Origin: an uncultured Collinsella sp.
GTDB lineage: Bacteria > Actinomycetota > Coriobacteriia > Coriobacteriales > Coriobacteriaceae
Length of the DNA: 54,899 nucleotides
Direction of reading: 5' to 3'
NCBI GenBank assembly: GCA_900541475.1
Contig: UQJV01000008.1
Span: 1-54,899 of the forward strand
The first letter of the stretch is position 1. Each line of letters starts with the position of its first letter. Of the stretch, positions 25,067 through 34,027 are shown piece by piece. The notes beneath the pieces were generated by a model that was not told the origin of the DNA, did no database searches, and was given only the letters and a program-made list of their open reading frames with translations. The translations under genes and the position numbers were made by a program.

Positions 25067-26133
25067 TGTGGGAAGCCGATGACTCTCAGGACCTGTGGGC
25101 GACGCCCGGCAACTCGCCGGCGGCATCCATGGCGCACGGTGAGCGCATGGTGGGCTCGGAGCTGACGCCCGAAGACCTCGATGTCGACCGGACCCTGCGT
25201 CCCCAGCGCCTGGACGACTATTGTGGCCAGGAGCACATTAAGCAGAGCCTGCGCGTGCTGATCGAGGCGGCGCAGAGCCGTGGCGAGACGCTCGACCACG
25301 TGATCTTCTCGGGCCCTCCGGGTCTGGGCAAGACCACGCTGGCCACCGTTATCGCCAACGAGCTGGGCGCTCAGATCAAGACGACGAGCGGCCCGGCCAT
25401 CGCGCGTACCGGCGACCTGGCGGCCATCCTTACTAACCTGCAGCCGGGTGACGTGCTGTTTATCGACGAGATTCACCGTCTTAACCGTTCGGTCGAGGAA
25501 GTCTTGTATCCCGCTATGGAGGACTTTGCGCTCGATATCGTGATCGGTAAAGGCCCGGCCGCACGTTCAATTCGCCTGGATATCCCCAAGTTTACGCTGG
25601 TGGCGGCAACGACCCGCTCGGGTATGCTCACGGGCCCGCTGCGCGATCGCTTTGGCATCTCGTATCGCCTGGACTACTACACGGTCGAGGAGCTCGCCCA
25701 GATCGTGACGCGCTCGGCGACCATCTTGGGCGTGACGATAGACCATCCGAGCGCGCTCGAGATCGGCTCGCGCTCGCGCGGTACGCCGCGCCTCGCAAAC
25801 CGTCTGCTCAAGCGCGTGCGCGACTATGCGCAGGTGCGCGGCAACGGTCCTGTTGAGCTTGATATCTGCCGTCAGGCACTCGAGTTCTTCGAGATTGATG
25901 AGCTTGGTCTGGACTGGATGGACATTCGTATCTTGGAGACGCTTGCCAAGACGTTCTCCGGCCGTGCCGTGGGCCTGACGACCCTTGCCAGCGCGGTGGG
26001 CGAGGACCCGGGTACGCTCGAGGATGTCTACGAACCCTACCTGCTTCAGTGCGGGTTGATGATTCGCACGCCTCAGGGCCGTCAGGCAACGCTTCGCACC
26101 TTTGAGCACTTGGGCATCGAGCCAGCCGTTTAG
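25066..26133 (+). CDS. ruvB: Holliday junction branch-migration ATPase RuvB
   Basis: A 355-aa AAA+ motor that drives branch migration with RuvA. Features include RPQRLDDYCGQ, Walker A GPPGLGKTTLA, Walker B VLFIDEIHRL, the beta-hairpin region PKFTLVAATTRSGMLTGPLRDRFG, and the C-terminal winged helix ending GLMIRTPQGRQAT. The ATG at 25066 shares one base with the ruvA stop; a GTG three bases earlier is a less likely alternative. No convincing terminator follows. Confidence 0.97.
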   Translation: MWEADDSQDLWATPGNSPAASMAHGERMVGSELTPEDLDVDRTLRPQRLDDYCGQEHIKQSLRVLIEAAQSRGETLDHVIFSGPPGLGKTTLATVIANELGAQIKTTSGPAIARTGDLAAILTNLQPGDVLFIDEIHRLNRSVEEVLYPAMEDFALDIVIGKGPAARSIRLDIPKFTLVAATTRSGMLTGPLRDRFGISYRLDYYTVEELAQIVTRSATILGVTIDHPSALEIGSRSRGTPRLANRLLKRVRDYAQVRGNGPVELDICRQALEFFEIDELGLDWMDIRILETLAKTFSGRAVGLTTLASAVGEDPGTLEDVYEPYLLQCGLMIRTPQGRQATLRTFEHLGIEPAV

Positions 26134-26279
26134 AGACGGGTTTGTTTTGGCTGGTCTGTAGGCTATCGCTGAGCATTGGATAAACATATCGCCATTCATC
26201 GGTTACGGGTGTTTTACTATTGCGCGCCCGTGCTATGCTGAATTGGTCTTTTTCTCATCCGGTAACGAAAGGACCGCCC

Positions 26280-27947
26280 ATGCCTACTGACATCGAAATC
26301 GCACGTTCCGTCACGCCGCTGCCCATTACCGAGGTGGCTAAGAACGCCGGCGTCGACGTAAAGCACCTGATTCCGTACGGCTTCGACAAGGCTAAGGTCG
26401 ACTATTCACTGCTCAACGAGCCGACCGATCACCAGGCCAAGCTCGTCCTCGTGACCGCCATCAACCCCACGCCCGCCGGCGAGGGCAAGACCACCACGAC
26501 CATCGGTCTGGCCGATGGTCTGCGCCGTCGCGGCGTCAAGAGCGCTGTGGCCCTGCGCGAGCCTTCGCTCGGTCCCGTCTTTGGCGTAAAGGGCGGCGCC
26601 GCCGGCGGCGGCTGGGCGCAGGTCATCCCCATGGAGGATATCAACCTGCACTTTACCGGCGACTTCCACGCTATCGGCGCCGCCAATAACCTGCTGGCCG
26701 CCATGCTCGACAACCATATTCAGCAGGGCAACCAGCTCGGTATCGACGTTAAGCGCATCACCTGGAAGCGCGTCGTCGACATGAACGACCGCCAGCTGCG
26801 CCACGTTATCGACGGCATTGGCGGCAAGGCTCAGGGCGTGCCGCGCGAGGACGGCTTCGATATCACCGTTGCCTCCGAGGTCATGGCAATCCTGTGCCTG
26901 TCCACGAGCATCAACGACCTCAAGGAGCGCTTGGGCGAGATCGTCGTCGGCTACAGCTTTGCCGGCGAGCCCGTTCGCGCTCGCGACCTCAAGGCTCAGG
27001 GCGCCATGGCTGCGCTGCTTAAGGATGCGCTCAAGCCTAACCTGGTTCAGACGCTCGAGGGTACGCCCGCGTTTGTCCACGGCGGTCCCTTCGCCAATAT
27101 CGCCCACGGCTGTAACTCCATCATGGCCACGCGTATGGCCATGCGCTTTGGCGATGTCGCCATTACCGAGGCAGGCTTTGGCGCCGACCTGGGTGCTGAG
27201 AAGTTCCTCGACATCAAGTGCCGCATGACGGGCGTTCGCCCCAGTGCTGTCGTGATCGTCGCCACCGCTCGTGCGCTTAAGTACAACGGCGGCGTTGCCA
27301 AAGCCGACCTCAACGACGAGAACCTCGAGGCCCTCAAGGCCGGCATGCCCAACCTGCTGCGCCACGTCGACAACATTCAGAATGTCTACGGTCTGCCCTG
27401 CGTGGTCGCCATCAACCGCTTCCCGACGGACACCGAGGCAGAGCTTGCGCTCATCGAGTCCGAGTGCCAGAAGCTCGGCGTTAACGTTAAGCTGTCCGAG
27501 GTTTGGGCTAAGGGTGGCGAGGGCGCGCTCGACCTGGCCGATGAGGTTATGCGCCTGATCGAGCAGCCGAGCGAGCTCAAGTTTGCCTACGAGGACGGTG
27601 CCGATGTGGCCGACGCCCTGGAGGCTGTTGCCACCAAGGTCTATCGCGCCGACGGCGTCGACTTTACGCCGGCTGCCAAGCGCCAGCTCGCCGAGCTGCG
27701 CGAGAACGGCTTTGGCAACCTGCCGGTGTGCGTGGCCAAGACGCAGTACAGCTTTAGCGACAACGCCAAGGCTCTGGGCGCTCCCGAGAACTTCCGCATC
27801 ACCGTGCGCGAGCTCAAGGTTTCCGCCGGTGCCCACTTTGTGGTCGCGCTGACCGGCAGCGTTCTGACCATGCCCGGCCTGCCCAAGGTTCCCGCGGCCG
27901 AGAACATCGACGTCGACAACGACGGCAACATCACCGGCCTGTTCTAA
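26280..27947 (+). CDS. fhs: Formate--tetrahydrofolate ligase
   Basis: ATP-dependent formation of 10-formyl-THF from formate and THF. The 555-aa length is normal for the family. Key features are LVTAINPTPAGEGKTTTTIG (P-loop), LREPSLGPVFGVKGGAAGGG, DINLHFTGDFHAI, PAFVHGGPFANIAHGCNS, and the C-terminal LTGSVLTMPGLPKVPAAE. The frame opens at 26220, but ATG 26280 is preceded by GAAAGGA at a good distance and matches the family N-terminus. A possible -10 box TATGCT lies near 26233. It feeds the fchA-folD pair 9 kb downstream. A terminator follows. Confidence 0.98.
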   Translation: MPTDIEIARSVTPLPITEVAKNAGVDVKHLIPYGFDKAKVDYSLLNEPTDHQAKLVLVTAINPTPAGEGKTTTTIGLADGLRRRGVKSAVALREPSLGPVFGVKGGAAGGGWAQVIPMEDINLHFTGDFHAIGAANNLLAAMLDNHIQQGNQLGIDVKRITWKRVVDMNDRQLRHVIDGIGGKAQGVPREDGFDITVASEVMAILCLSTSINDLKERLGEIVVGYSFAGEPVRARDLKAQGAMAALLKDALKPNLVQTLEGTPAFVHGGPFANIAHGCNSIMATRMAMRFGDVAITEAGFGADLGAEKFLDIKCRMTGVRPSAVVIVATARALKYNGGVAKADLNDENLEALKAGMPNLLRHVDNIQNVYGLPCVVAINRFPTDTEAELALIESECQKLGVNVKLSEVWAKGGEGALDLADEVMRLIEQPSELKFAYEDGADVADALEAVATKVYRADGVDFTPAAKRQLAELRENGFGNLPVCVAKTQYSFSDNAKALGAPENFRITVRELKVSAGAHFVVALTGSVLTMPGLPKVPAAENIDVDNDGNITGLF

Positions 27948-27972
27948 GCCTGCTGCTCATAGCCGCTTGCCC

Positions 27973-28009
27973 GCCCCGTCGCTCCTACCAAGGCCCGGCG
28001 GGGCTTTTT
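27973..28009 (+). terminator. Terminator after fhs
   Basis: Stem GCCCCGTCG / CGGCGGGGC (one G-T pair), 14-nt loop, five T; 25 nt after the stop codon. Confidence 0.75.
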
Positions 28010-28127
28010 GATCCTTAGGCCCGCGCATGTCTTGTAGATACCGGCGGGCTTTGCCCATCATAGGCTTTTGCGCGGGTAGAATGCATGGATAACTTGATGC
28101 TTGCAGGCGACGGAAAGGAAACGTTGC

Positions 28128-29138
28128 ATGGACCAGGATAAGACGACCGTAATGGGCGGATATGGGTCCGCACGGGCTGGCGGCAGCGCCGATGTGACCC
28201 GCGTCGTTCCCAGCCCCGGTTATACCGATCCCGCCGCGACGCAGCCTTCTGCCGAGCCTACCCGGGTTATGGGCTATGGCGACACGTCGCAGGATTCTTA
28301 CGCTGCATCTTCGCAAGGCCCCTATGGCAACGCAGCTCCGGACCCGTTTGATTACGCGCCGCAGGATTCTTATTCCGCCTCGACGTCGAATCCCTATAAT
28401 AACCTGCCGCAAAATCCCATTCCGCAGCCTCAGCAGACGACGTATATGCCGCGCACGGCACAGGCCCAGCCTCGATATGAGTCGCGCGATCCGTATGCGC
28501 GCCAGCCTTATCGCGAGTATCCCAAGTCGATTCCGCAGTATGGTGAGGACGAGGAAGAGGCGCCGTCGCGTTCGTCGAGTGTGATCAAGAAGATCCTCAT
28601 CGTGCTGGCGATTTTCTTTGCCCTCTCGATTGTGTTTGCCATTGTGTCGGGCATGCTCAACAAGCGAGGCGCCACGACTGATACCACGGTCGAGCAGACC
28701 GAGACTACCCAGTCCGGCACCGTCGACCTGAGCGATATCCCGGGGCAGTATTGGTCTAACGCCAAGAAGCTCCTCAAGTCGCGTGGGGCCGATCTTTCGA
28801 ATGCCGTGATTCTGACCGACGACGGTTCGACGCCCGTTGTCGATGCCAACTGGGTCGTGACGTCTGCCCGCTATAACGACAACGGTAACCTCGAGATTCA
28901 GCTCACGCGCAAGGACGGCTCGTCGGGCAATGCGTCCGGTGATCAAGGCGCCACGGGCAGCTCGAGCTCCAACACGCTGGAGGACCTGAGCAACAAGGCG
29001 CAGGAATTGGGAGACAAGGCGCAAGAGCTGGGCGATACGGCACAAAACCTGGGCGATACCGCGCAGAACTTGGGAGACATGGCGACGGATGCCTGGAACG
29101 CCCTACAAAGCGGCATTTCGGGCGCACAGGGAAACTAG
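28128..29138 (+). CDS. Single-pass membrane protein with disordered N-terminus and heptad-repeat C-terminus
   Basis: A 336-aa protein of unknown function. Residues 1 to about 145 are low complexity, rich in Pro, Gln, Tyr, Ser and Asp (TRVVPSPGY, TRVMGYGD, repeated QDSYxAS and NPYNN motifs), likely cytoplasmic. A transmembrane helix (IKKILIVLAIFFALSIVFAIV) follows at about 157-180, then a small extracellular part (GQYWSNAKKLLKSRGADLSNAVIL) that is loosely reminiscent of PASTA-type folds. The C-terminus has five near-identical seven-residue repeats of the type AQxLGDx, probably a helical stalk. The ATG at 28128 has GGAAAGGAA upstream. It is convergent with the CDF transporter gene, with 18 nt between stops. 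Confidence 0.75.
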   Translation: MDQDKTTVMGGYGSARAGGSADVTRVVPSPGYTDPAATQPSAEPTRVMGYGDTSQDSYAASSQGPYGNAAPDPFDYAPQDSYSASTSNPYNNLPQNPIPQPQQTTYMPRTAQAQPRYESRDPYARQPYREYPKSIPQYGEDEEEAPSRSSSVIKKILIVLAIFFALSIVFAIVSGMLNKRGATTDTTVEQTETTQSGTVDLSDIPGQYWSNAKKLLKSRGADLSNAVILTDDGSTPVVDANWVVTSARYNDNGNLEIQLTRKDGSSGNASGDQGATGSSSSNTLEDLSNKAQELGDKAQELGDTAQNLGDTAQNLGDMATDAWNALQSGISGAQGN

Positions 29139-29156
29139 CGGCCGAGCGGAGCGGGG

Positions 29157-30338
29157 CTACAGCTGCTCTGCCGGACGGTCGGGCGAACTAAAGCCCGAGT
29201 CAAATGTGACGACGCATGATGCATCGGGCCGGCGCTCGTGCACGATACGCGTGACGAGCTCCAGCAGCTCCTCGTCGGATATGTCAAAGCCGTCGGGACG
29301 CACCAGGTCAAACGAAACAAAGCCGTCGTGCTCATGTAAGTCGTGGATGGAGAGCGCGGGGTCGATCTGCGCTACGCCGCGCTTGACCCAGCCGCGCAGG
29401 TCGTCGCCGATTGTTGCAATGGGGTCGCAGTGCAGTGTAATGTCGATGCCCATCTGGCGTTTGATGTCGTGTTCGATGGTGTCCAGGATCTCGTGGTGCT
29501 CAAAGGCATCGCCCTCGCCGGGCATTTCCACGTGTGCGCTGGCAAACTGACGGCCGGGGCCGTAGTCGTGCACCATGAGGTCGTGTGTGCCCAAGACCTG
29601 GGGGTACGACATAATCCTGTCGCGGATTTCCTGGACGAGCTTGGGGTCGGGCGCTTGTCCCAACAGCGGGCTGATGGCGTCGCGCACCAGGCCCATGCCG
29701 CTGATGCAAATGAAGATACCCACGCCCAGGCCCGCCCAGCCGTCGAGGTCAAAGCCTGTCGCTTGCGAAATAAGCGCTGCCGCTAAGACCGAGCCCGAGG
29801 TGATGACATCGTTTTTGGAGTCCTGCGCCGTGGCGATGAGCGTCTCCGAGTCGATGCGGTCGCCCAGCGTGCGGTTGAACGCGGCCATCCAGAGCTTAAC
29901 GAGCATGGACGTAGCCAGTGCCGCAAGGGAAACGAGCGTGTAGGCGGTGGGGGAGGGCTTGATAATCTTGGTAATGGACTCGAGCACCAGGTTGATGCCA
30001 ACGGCGCAAACGAGGACGGCGACAACCAAGCCGGCGAGGTATTCGTAGCGGCCGTGGCCATAGGGGTGACCTTCGTCGGCTGGGCGGCTGGCAAGTCGGA
30101 ATCCGAGCAGGCTCACGATGTTGCTCGAGGCGTCGGAGAGGTTGTTGAAGGCGTCGGCGATGAGCGAGACAGAGCCGGCGAGCAGGCCCGCGATGCCCTT
30201 GGCCAGACACAGGGTGATGTTGAGGCCAATGCAAATGAGGCTTGCGGCAAAGCCCGCGTTGGTACGGCAAGATGTATCGACCGGCTCGCCCTCGCTGCCG
30301 GGAACAAGTGTATGTACCAGCCGATTTACAAATAGCAT
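29157..30338 (-). CDS. Cation diffusion facilitator (CDF) metal transporter
   Basis: A 393-aa metal/proton antiporter with about six N-terminal membrane helices and a C-terminal cytoplasmic domain. The TM2 site reads SLIADAFNNLSDASSN and the TM5 site reads DSKNDVITSGSVLAAA. Where zinc CDFs have HxxxD in TM5, this protein has DxxxD, a pattern associated with manganese exporters, so Mn2+ export is a reasonable inference. HPYGHGRYEYLAGL between helices is the CDF hallmark. The start is MLFVNRLVHTLV, preceded by GAGG 9-10 nt upstream; the longer open frame is not supported. Its first 66 bp and about 105 bp upstream are duplicated at 32048-32219. Confidence 0.92.
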   Translation of the reverse strand: MLFVNRLVHTLVPGSEGEPVDTSCRTNAGFAASLICIGLNITLCLAKGIAGLLAGSVSLIADAFNNLSDASSNIVSLLGFRLASRPADEGHPYGHGRYEYLAGLVVAVLVCAVGINLVLESITKIIKPSPTAYTLVSLAALATSMLVKLWMAAFNRTLGDRIDSETLIATAQDSKNDVITSGSVLAAALISQATGFDLDGWAGLGVGIFICISGMGLVRDAISPLLGQAPDPKLVQEIRDRIMSYPQVLGTHDLMVHDYGPGRQFASAHVEMPGEGDAFEHHEILDTIEHDIKRQMGIDITLHCDPIATIGDDLRGWVKRGVAQIDPALSIHDLHEHDGFVSFDLVRPDGFDISDEELLELVTRIVHERRPDASCVVTFDSGFSSPDRPAEQL

Positions 30339-30444
30339 GGCGATCGTCCTCACAATCATGGTTAAGGGGATAGTGTAGCTCGCATGGGCGCGCTGCGTGT
30401 CGATGCTCAGAAAATGCAGCAATGGTCTGCCCACGTTAACGGGC
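30273..30444. repeat. 172-bp direct repeat, copy A (CDF 5' end and upstream region)
   Basis: This stretch and 32048-32219 align without gaps at a constant offset of 1775 bp. The copies are near-identical over the coding start (TGTATCGACCGGCTCGCC, then GGGAACAAGTGTATGTACC) and more diverged upstream. Copy A covers the first 22 codons of the CDF gene and its promoter region. The two copies are in the same orientation and bracket the ATP-grasp ligase gene. Confidence 0.85.
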
Positions 30445-30599
30445 GATGTGGGGTGAGCAGAGCGTATCGCCCGGCGAGTATGGTTTCCCCGGCTCGCCGA
30501 TAGGCGGGACGTGTTTCTGCGCTACCATTTGCACTAGTTATGACTGCAGCCGTGCCGCATGTGCAAACCGTGCGCCGCGGATTAATTGGAAGGGGAGCT

Positions 30600-31991
30600 A
30601 TGGCGACGAGCGTTACGCCTGAAATCAACGGATACGAGCTGACTGATGATCAGGTTGGCAAGCTCCGCAGCTGGTGCAAGGGCAACGCGGGAGCAGCGTC
30701 GTCCGCGACGGGCGAGACGTTTACGCGCCCGCTTGCTCCCGTACTTGTTGGCGGCGACCTGTTTATCTACTCGATGAGTCGCATGTTTTTTGAGTCCTAT
30801 GGCGTGAGACCGCTTGTTCTAATTGCGGAGAACGTCAAGATCGTGACGACAACCAAATTCGCCGAGATCATGTATGTTCACGGTACCGATGACGAGCCTA
30901 CGCTGCTCGGCGCCCTCAAGGCCGTCTCGGATGCCGTTGCGCCCTGTGACCCGATGCTTCACATTTTGGGTACGGGCGACTGGTATGCCCGCACGTTTGC
31001 TCGCAATGCGGAGCTGCTGCGCTCATGGGGTTTTACCACGCCGTACTGCGACTACGACACGTTTGATTCCATTACGCAAAAAGGTGTCTTCCAGGGCATT
31101 TGCGACGAGCTGGGCATCGCCCATCCAGGTACCTATGCCATGCCTTGTGACGAGTCGGTCGAGGCCGTTGACCCGTATGCCTGCCCATTTAGCTTCCCGG
31201 TCATTGCCAAACCTTCGAATTCTGCTGCCTGGCATTATGTCGAGTTTGATGGCAAGGCAAAGGTCATGACGGTTGACTCCGCAGAGGAGCTCGCCCGCGT
31301 CTACTCGGCGCTTCGCCCTTCGTGCTATGACAAGGACCTGCTGGTTCAGGATATGATTCCCGGATTCGATGAGTCGCTCTATTCCATTACCTGTTTTGCC
31401 TGGAAGGGCAAGGTTGAGTTCTCCGTCTTGGGTCACGTGCTGCTGCAGGACCACGCACCCTCTGCCATCGGCAACCCGGTCGTGATCGTGGGCGATACGG
31501 AGATGCCCGCATGGAAGGTCAATCTTCTGAACGATGCGAAGCGCTTCCTCGAGAAGGTCAACTATACGGGATTTGCCAACTTTGACGTTATGTACGACTC
31601 TCGTGACGGCTCGTATCGTTTCCTTGAGGTCAATGCCCGCCTGGGGCGCAACTCGTGGTACCTTTCGCTCGCGGGTATCGATCTGCCGCGCGTAATGGTC
31701 GATCACTGGATTGCCCCCGCATGCCTTGGCACGGAGCCGACGGCAACGTATGGTACCCAGGGCGAGCCCTCCCATGCGTCGCGCGCATTTACGTTCAAGA
31801 TGGTTCCCGATGCCGTCATCAAGCGCTATGCCGCTTCTTGTGCCGATAAGGACTATGCGCTTTCGGACAAGGCGGATGAGTCGCCCGTTCTGTGTAAAGC
31901 GGACACGCTTGAGCACAGGCTCTGGGGATGGATCACAAACATGAACCAGATTCGCAAGTTTAAGCGCTACGTTGGAGATGCCCGCAAGTAG
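30600..31991 (+). CDS. ATP-grasp carboxylate-amine ligase (D-aspartate-ligase-like)
   Basis: A 463-aa ATP-grasp enzyme. Visible elements are the N-terminal RPLAPVLVGGDLFIYSMSRM, an LGTGDWYARTFARN segment, the central ATP-binding domain (FPVIAKPSNSAAWHYVEFDG, DLLVQDMIPGFDESLY) and the metal-binding end NFDVMYDSRDG with FLEVNARLGRNSWY. The layout resembles the carboxylate-amine ligases that include D-aspartate ligase of peptidoglycan cross-bridges, but the substrate cannot be read. The ATG at 30600 has GGAAGGGGAG upstream. It stands alone between two direct copies of the CDF 5' region, suggesting that it arrived or was retained through a duplication event. Confidence 0.8.
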   Translation: MATSVTPEINGYELTDDQVGKLRSWCKGNAGAASSATGETFTRPLAPVLVGGDLFIYSMSRMFFESYGVRPLVLIAENVKIVTTTKFAEIMYVHGTDDEPTLLGALKAVSDAVAPCDPMLHILGTGDWYARTFARNAELLRSWGFTTPYCDYDTFDSITQKGVFQGICDELGIAHPGTYAMPCDESVEAVDPYACPFSFPVIAKPSNSAAWHYVEFDGKAKVMTVDSAEELARVYSALRPSCYDKDLLVQDMIPGFDESLYSITCFAWKGKVEFSVLGHVLLQDHAPSAIGNPVVIVGDTEMPAWKVNLLNDAKRFLEKVNYTGFANFDVMYDSRDGSYRFLEVNARLGRNSWYLSLAGIDLPRVMVDHWIAPACLGTEPTATYGTQGEPSHASRAFTFKMVPDAVIKRYAASCADKDYALSDKADESPVLCKADTLEHRLWGWITNMNQIRKFKRYVGDARK

Positions 31992-31993
31992 CG

Positions 31994-32031
31994 AATAAGG
32001 TCCGGCCGCCAAGACGGCTTGGGACCTTATT
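31994..32031 (+). other. Hairpin after the ATP-grasp gene (possible terminator)
   Basis: Perfect 10-bp stem AATAAGGTCC / GGACCTTATT with an 18-nt loop starts two bases after the stop codon. There is no proper T-run, so termination is possible but not assured. Confidence 0.5.
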
Positions 32032-32113
32032 GGTTGGAGCGACAAGTTGTATCGACCGGCTCGCCCTCGCTGTTGGGAACAAGTGTATGTACCAGCCGAT
32101 TTACAAATAGCAT
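32027..32113 (-). pseudogene. Truncated 5' fragment of a second CDF transporter gene
   Basis: On the minus strand the reading frame MLFVNRLVHTLVPNSEGEP continues to DTTCRSNQ and then stops (28 codons). Its first 22 codons match the start of the CDF transporter at 30338 except for a few changes, and the homology extends about 105 bp upstream of the ATG. The rest of the transporter is absent; the ATP-grasp gene ends 35 bp away. This is the remnant of a tandem copy. Confidence 0.75.
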
Positions 32114-32219
32114 AGCGTATCTTCTCGCATCCTCGTTTAAGGGGATGGTGCGGCTCGCGTGGGCGCACCGTGCACCGATGCTCAGAAATTGCAGCAATGG
32201 GCTGCTGGAGCTAACGGGC
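32048..32219. repeat. 172-bp direct repeat, copy B
   Basis: Second copy of the sequence described at 30273-30444, same orientation. It contains the truncated CDF start and its upstream region, and ends 112 bp before the zinc-ribbon gene. Confidence 0.85.
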
Positions 32220-32331
32220 AGGGCTTCTTGTCCGACCGGGTGCTCCATTTTGGGCCACATGGGTATGGGCATGTGCCTGCCTGCTCGACATACTTAATGT
32301 CGACAGCCCCTGCGCAAAGGAGGACGTATCC

Positions 32332-33669
32332 ATGGACGAGATGTTTGCCATTAAATGCCAAAACTGCGGCGGCCCTATGTACTCACACCAGGCTAAACGC
32401 AGCTTTGAGTGTGCCTATTGCGGCACGGTCATCCCGTGGCAGGCCGATGCGGGAGAGCCCAAGAGCGCCCTGGGCATTCGCCATACGCCGCTGACGGTTG
32501 TCGATGGGCTGCTTAAGCTCACCCATGTGTCGCAGCTCGAGCGCCCGGAGGACCCGGATTGGTATTTCTTTAATTCACACTGGCGCAATCAGTCGGTTCT
32601 GGAGCATCTGCTGTGGGAGGACCGCGGCACAGCGCAGGAGTTTCAAGAGGCTGCGCACGTGAGCATTCCGTGCCTCTTCTGTGGCGCGTCCTTTGAGGGG
32701 TCATCGACCCAGCGCGTGTTTGAGTGCCCGTCCTGCGGCAATAAGATTGGCGTTGCCGACCTGCTCAAACCCGGTACCTTTAGCAAGCGCCTGACCATGG
32801 GCGTTGGTGCCGAGTACGTGCCTGAGCAGGGTATTCCCTGCGAGAAAACGCCGCAGCAGGCGCGTGCCAACGCGCTGCATCTGGTACGCCAGTACCCCGA
32901 TGCCTTTGCCGGTCACGATGTAGAAGACGCGATTCAAAACGACATGATGCTCTTCTATTTTCCTATGGCGCTCGCGGACCTGCGCATGATGGCGTCCTTC
33001 CCGGGCAAGGGGCTGAGCAAGGAGACCCTGGTGTACTACGAGGTGCTCGACTGGGCGTATCCGCGGGCAAACTACCTGGACGTTCGCCTTATGGGCATTC
33101 TGGAGCCGTGGGACTTTGGCAAGGTTGGGCCGTTTGACCCGGCCATGCAGGAGGGCGACTTCCGCGTTGTCTCCGTCGATGCTTCCACCAAGGACCAGGT
33201 GGTCATTGATAAGCTGGCGCTCGATATTGCCGGCAACGATGCCGAGACGGTACTGGGACTCAATAAAAAGAGCATCCGCACCTGGGCGCGCAAGACTCGC
33301 AAGCATAAGGACGGCCTGGTGATGGTACCGGTCTACTTTGTCGACCGTCCGGCAACGGACAGCCGCGACGGCGAGCAGGTGCGCATCGCCGTGAACGGTC
33401 AGACGGGCCGCGCGGCCGCGGTGGTGTTTAGTGACAAGCGCGAGACGCATATCGTGGCGCCGCTCAACCCGAGCCTGCATCTGTCCGGAGAAAGCACCGT
33501 GCATGCCACGCCCATCGAGGTCAAATACGTTAAGTCGCCGTTCCTGTACCAGATCGTGCGCCGTGGAGGCGGAGAGCAGCCGCGTCAGGTGGCAGCGGCA
33601 GTCGAGGGCTCCTACCGAGAAGAAAAGCCCAAACGCAAAGGATTGTTCGCAGCGATCTTTGGGAAGTAG
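32332..33669 (+). CDS. Double zinc-ribbon protein of unknown function
   Basis: A 445-aa protein with two TFIIB-like zinc ribbons near the N-terminus: IKCQNCGGPMYSH to FECAYCGTVIPW (residues about 8-36) and IPCLFCGASF to FECPSCGNKIG (about 110-140). The remaining 300 residues form a mixed alpha/beta region without a motif that I recognise, and a lysine-rich tail ends KRKGLFAAIFGK. No signal peptide or membrane helix is present, so it is cytoplasmic. AAAGGAGG lies a good distance before the ATG. Proteins that begin this way are commonly annotated as TFIIB-type zinc ribbon-containing. No partner gene is adjacent. Confidence 0.7.
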   Translation: MDEMFAIKCQNCGGPMYSHQAKRSFECAYCGTVIPWQADAGEPKSALGIRHTPLTVVDGLLKLTHVSQLERPEDPDWYFFNSHWRNQSVLEHLLWEDRGTAQEFQEAAHVSIPCLFCGASFEGSSTQRVFECPSCGNKIGVADLLKPGTFSKRLTMGVGAEYVPEQGIPCEKTPQQARANALHLVRQYPDAFAGHDVEDAIQNDMMLFYFPMALADLRMMASFPGKGLSKETLVYYEVLDWAYPRANYLDVRLMGILEPWDFGKVGPFDPAMQEGDFRVVSVDASTKDQVVIDKLALDIAGNDAETVLGLNKKSIRTWARKTRKHKDGLVMVPVYFVDRPATDSRDGEQVRIAVNGQTGRAAAVVFSDKRETHIVAPLNPSLHLSGESTVHATPIEVKYVKSPFLYQIVRRGGGEQPRQVAAAVEGSYREEKPKRKGLFAAIFGK

Positions 33670-33844
33670 GGGAGCGGTGCGGGACAGCGCGCGGTAGCGC
33701 GAGCTGTTCGTCGTGGTAGATCTAAATAAACGGTGGGACGGCTGCAAGAGAGCCTCCCTACCGGGTGAAATCGGGATGTGCCGCGGAACCTTTTCCTCAG
33801 TCGGTCAACTTTGGAAGCGCGGGCAACGCAGGTGCCACTGTCTT

Positions 33845-33871
33845 AAAGGGTCGGCTGCAACCGGCCCTTTT
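33845..33871 (+). terminator. Terminator-like hairpin in a 358-bp gene-free stretch (33670-34027)
   Basis: Stem AAAGGGTCGG / CCGGCCCTTT with a 6-nt loop and a short T-run, about 175 nt after the zinc-ribbon gene. The rest of the interval has only short frames without ribosome sites or recognisable products; I see no supported gene in it. Confidence 0.55.
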
Positions 33872-34027
33872 CTGCGGCAGCGGGGATTCGAATACCAACA
33901 CGGTGTACGGCCCCACGGTACTTTGCTCTGTGACGAACGGACCCATGACGGCGCATTCTGTAATCATCATTTATGCGGTCCCTTAATCATTTGCGTTGAC
34001 TGACATTGTCTTCGTTGAAGGCGTGTC

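Noticed and set aside
26134..26279. Possible THF riboswitch upstream of fhs
   Set aside because: I could not find the conserved THF aptamer elements in this 146-bp leader; only an ordinary promoter-like TATGCT is visible.
26406..27836. 476-codon minus-strand frame opposite fhs
   Set aside because: fhs is unmistakable on the plus strand; the antisense frame is a by-product of its codon use.
33870..33905. GGATTCGAATACC resembling a tRNA T-loop
   Set aside because: The flanking bases do not form a T-stem and no acceptor or anticodon arm can be drawn.
33713..34003. Two overlapping small frames in the gap after the zinc-ribbon gene (33713-34003 and 33765-33986)
   Set aside because: No ribosome site, no recognisable product, and a hairpin with T-run crosses both; treated as intergenic.
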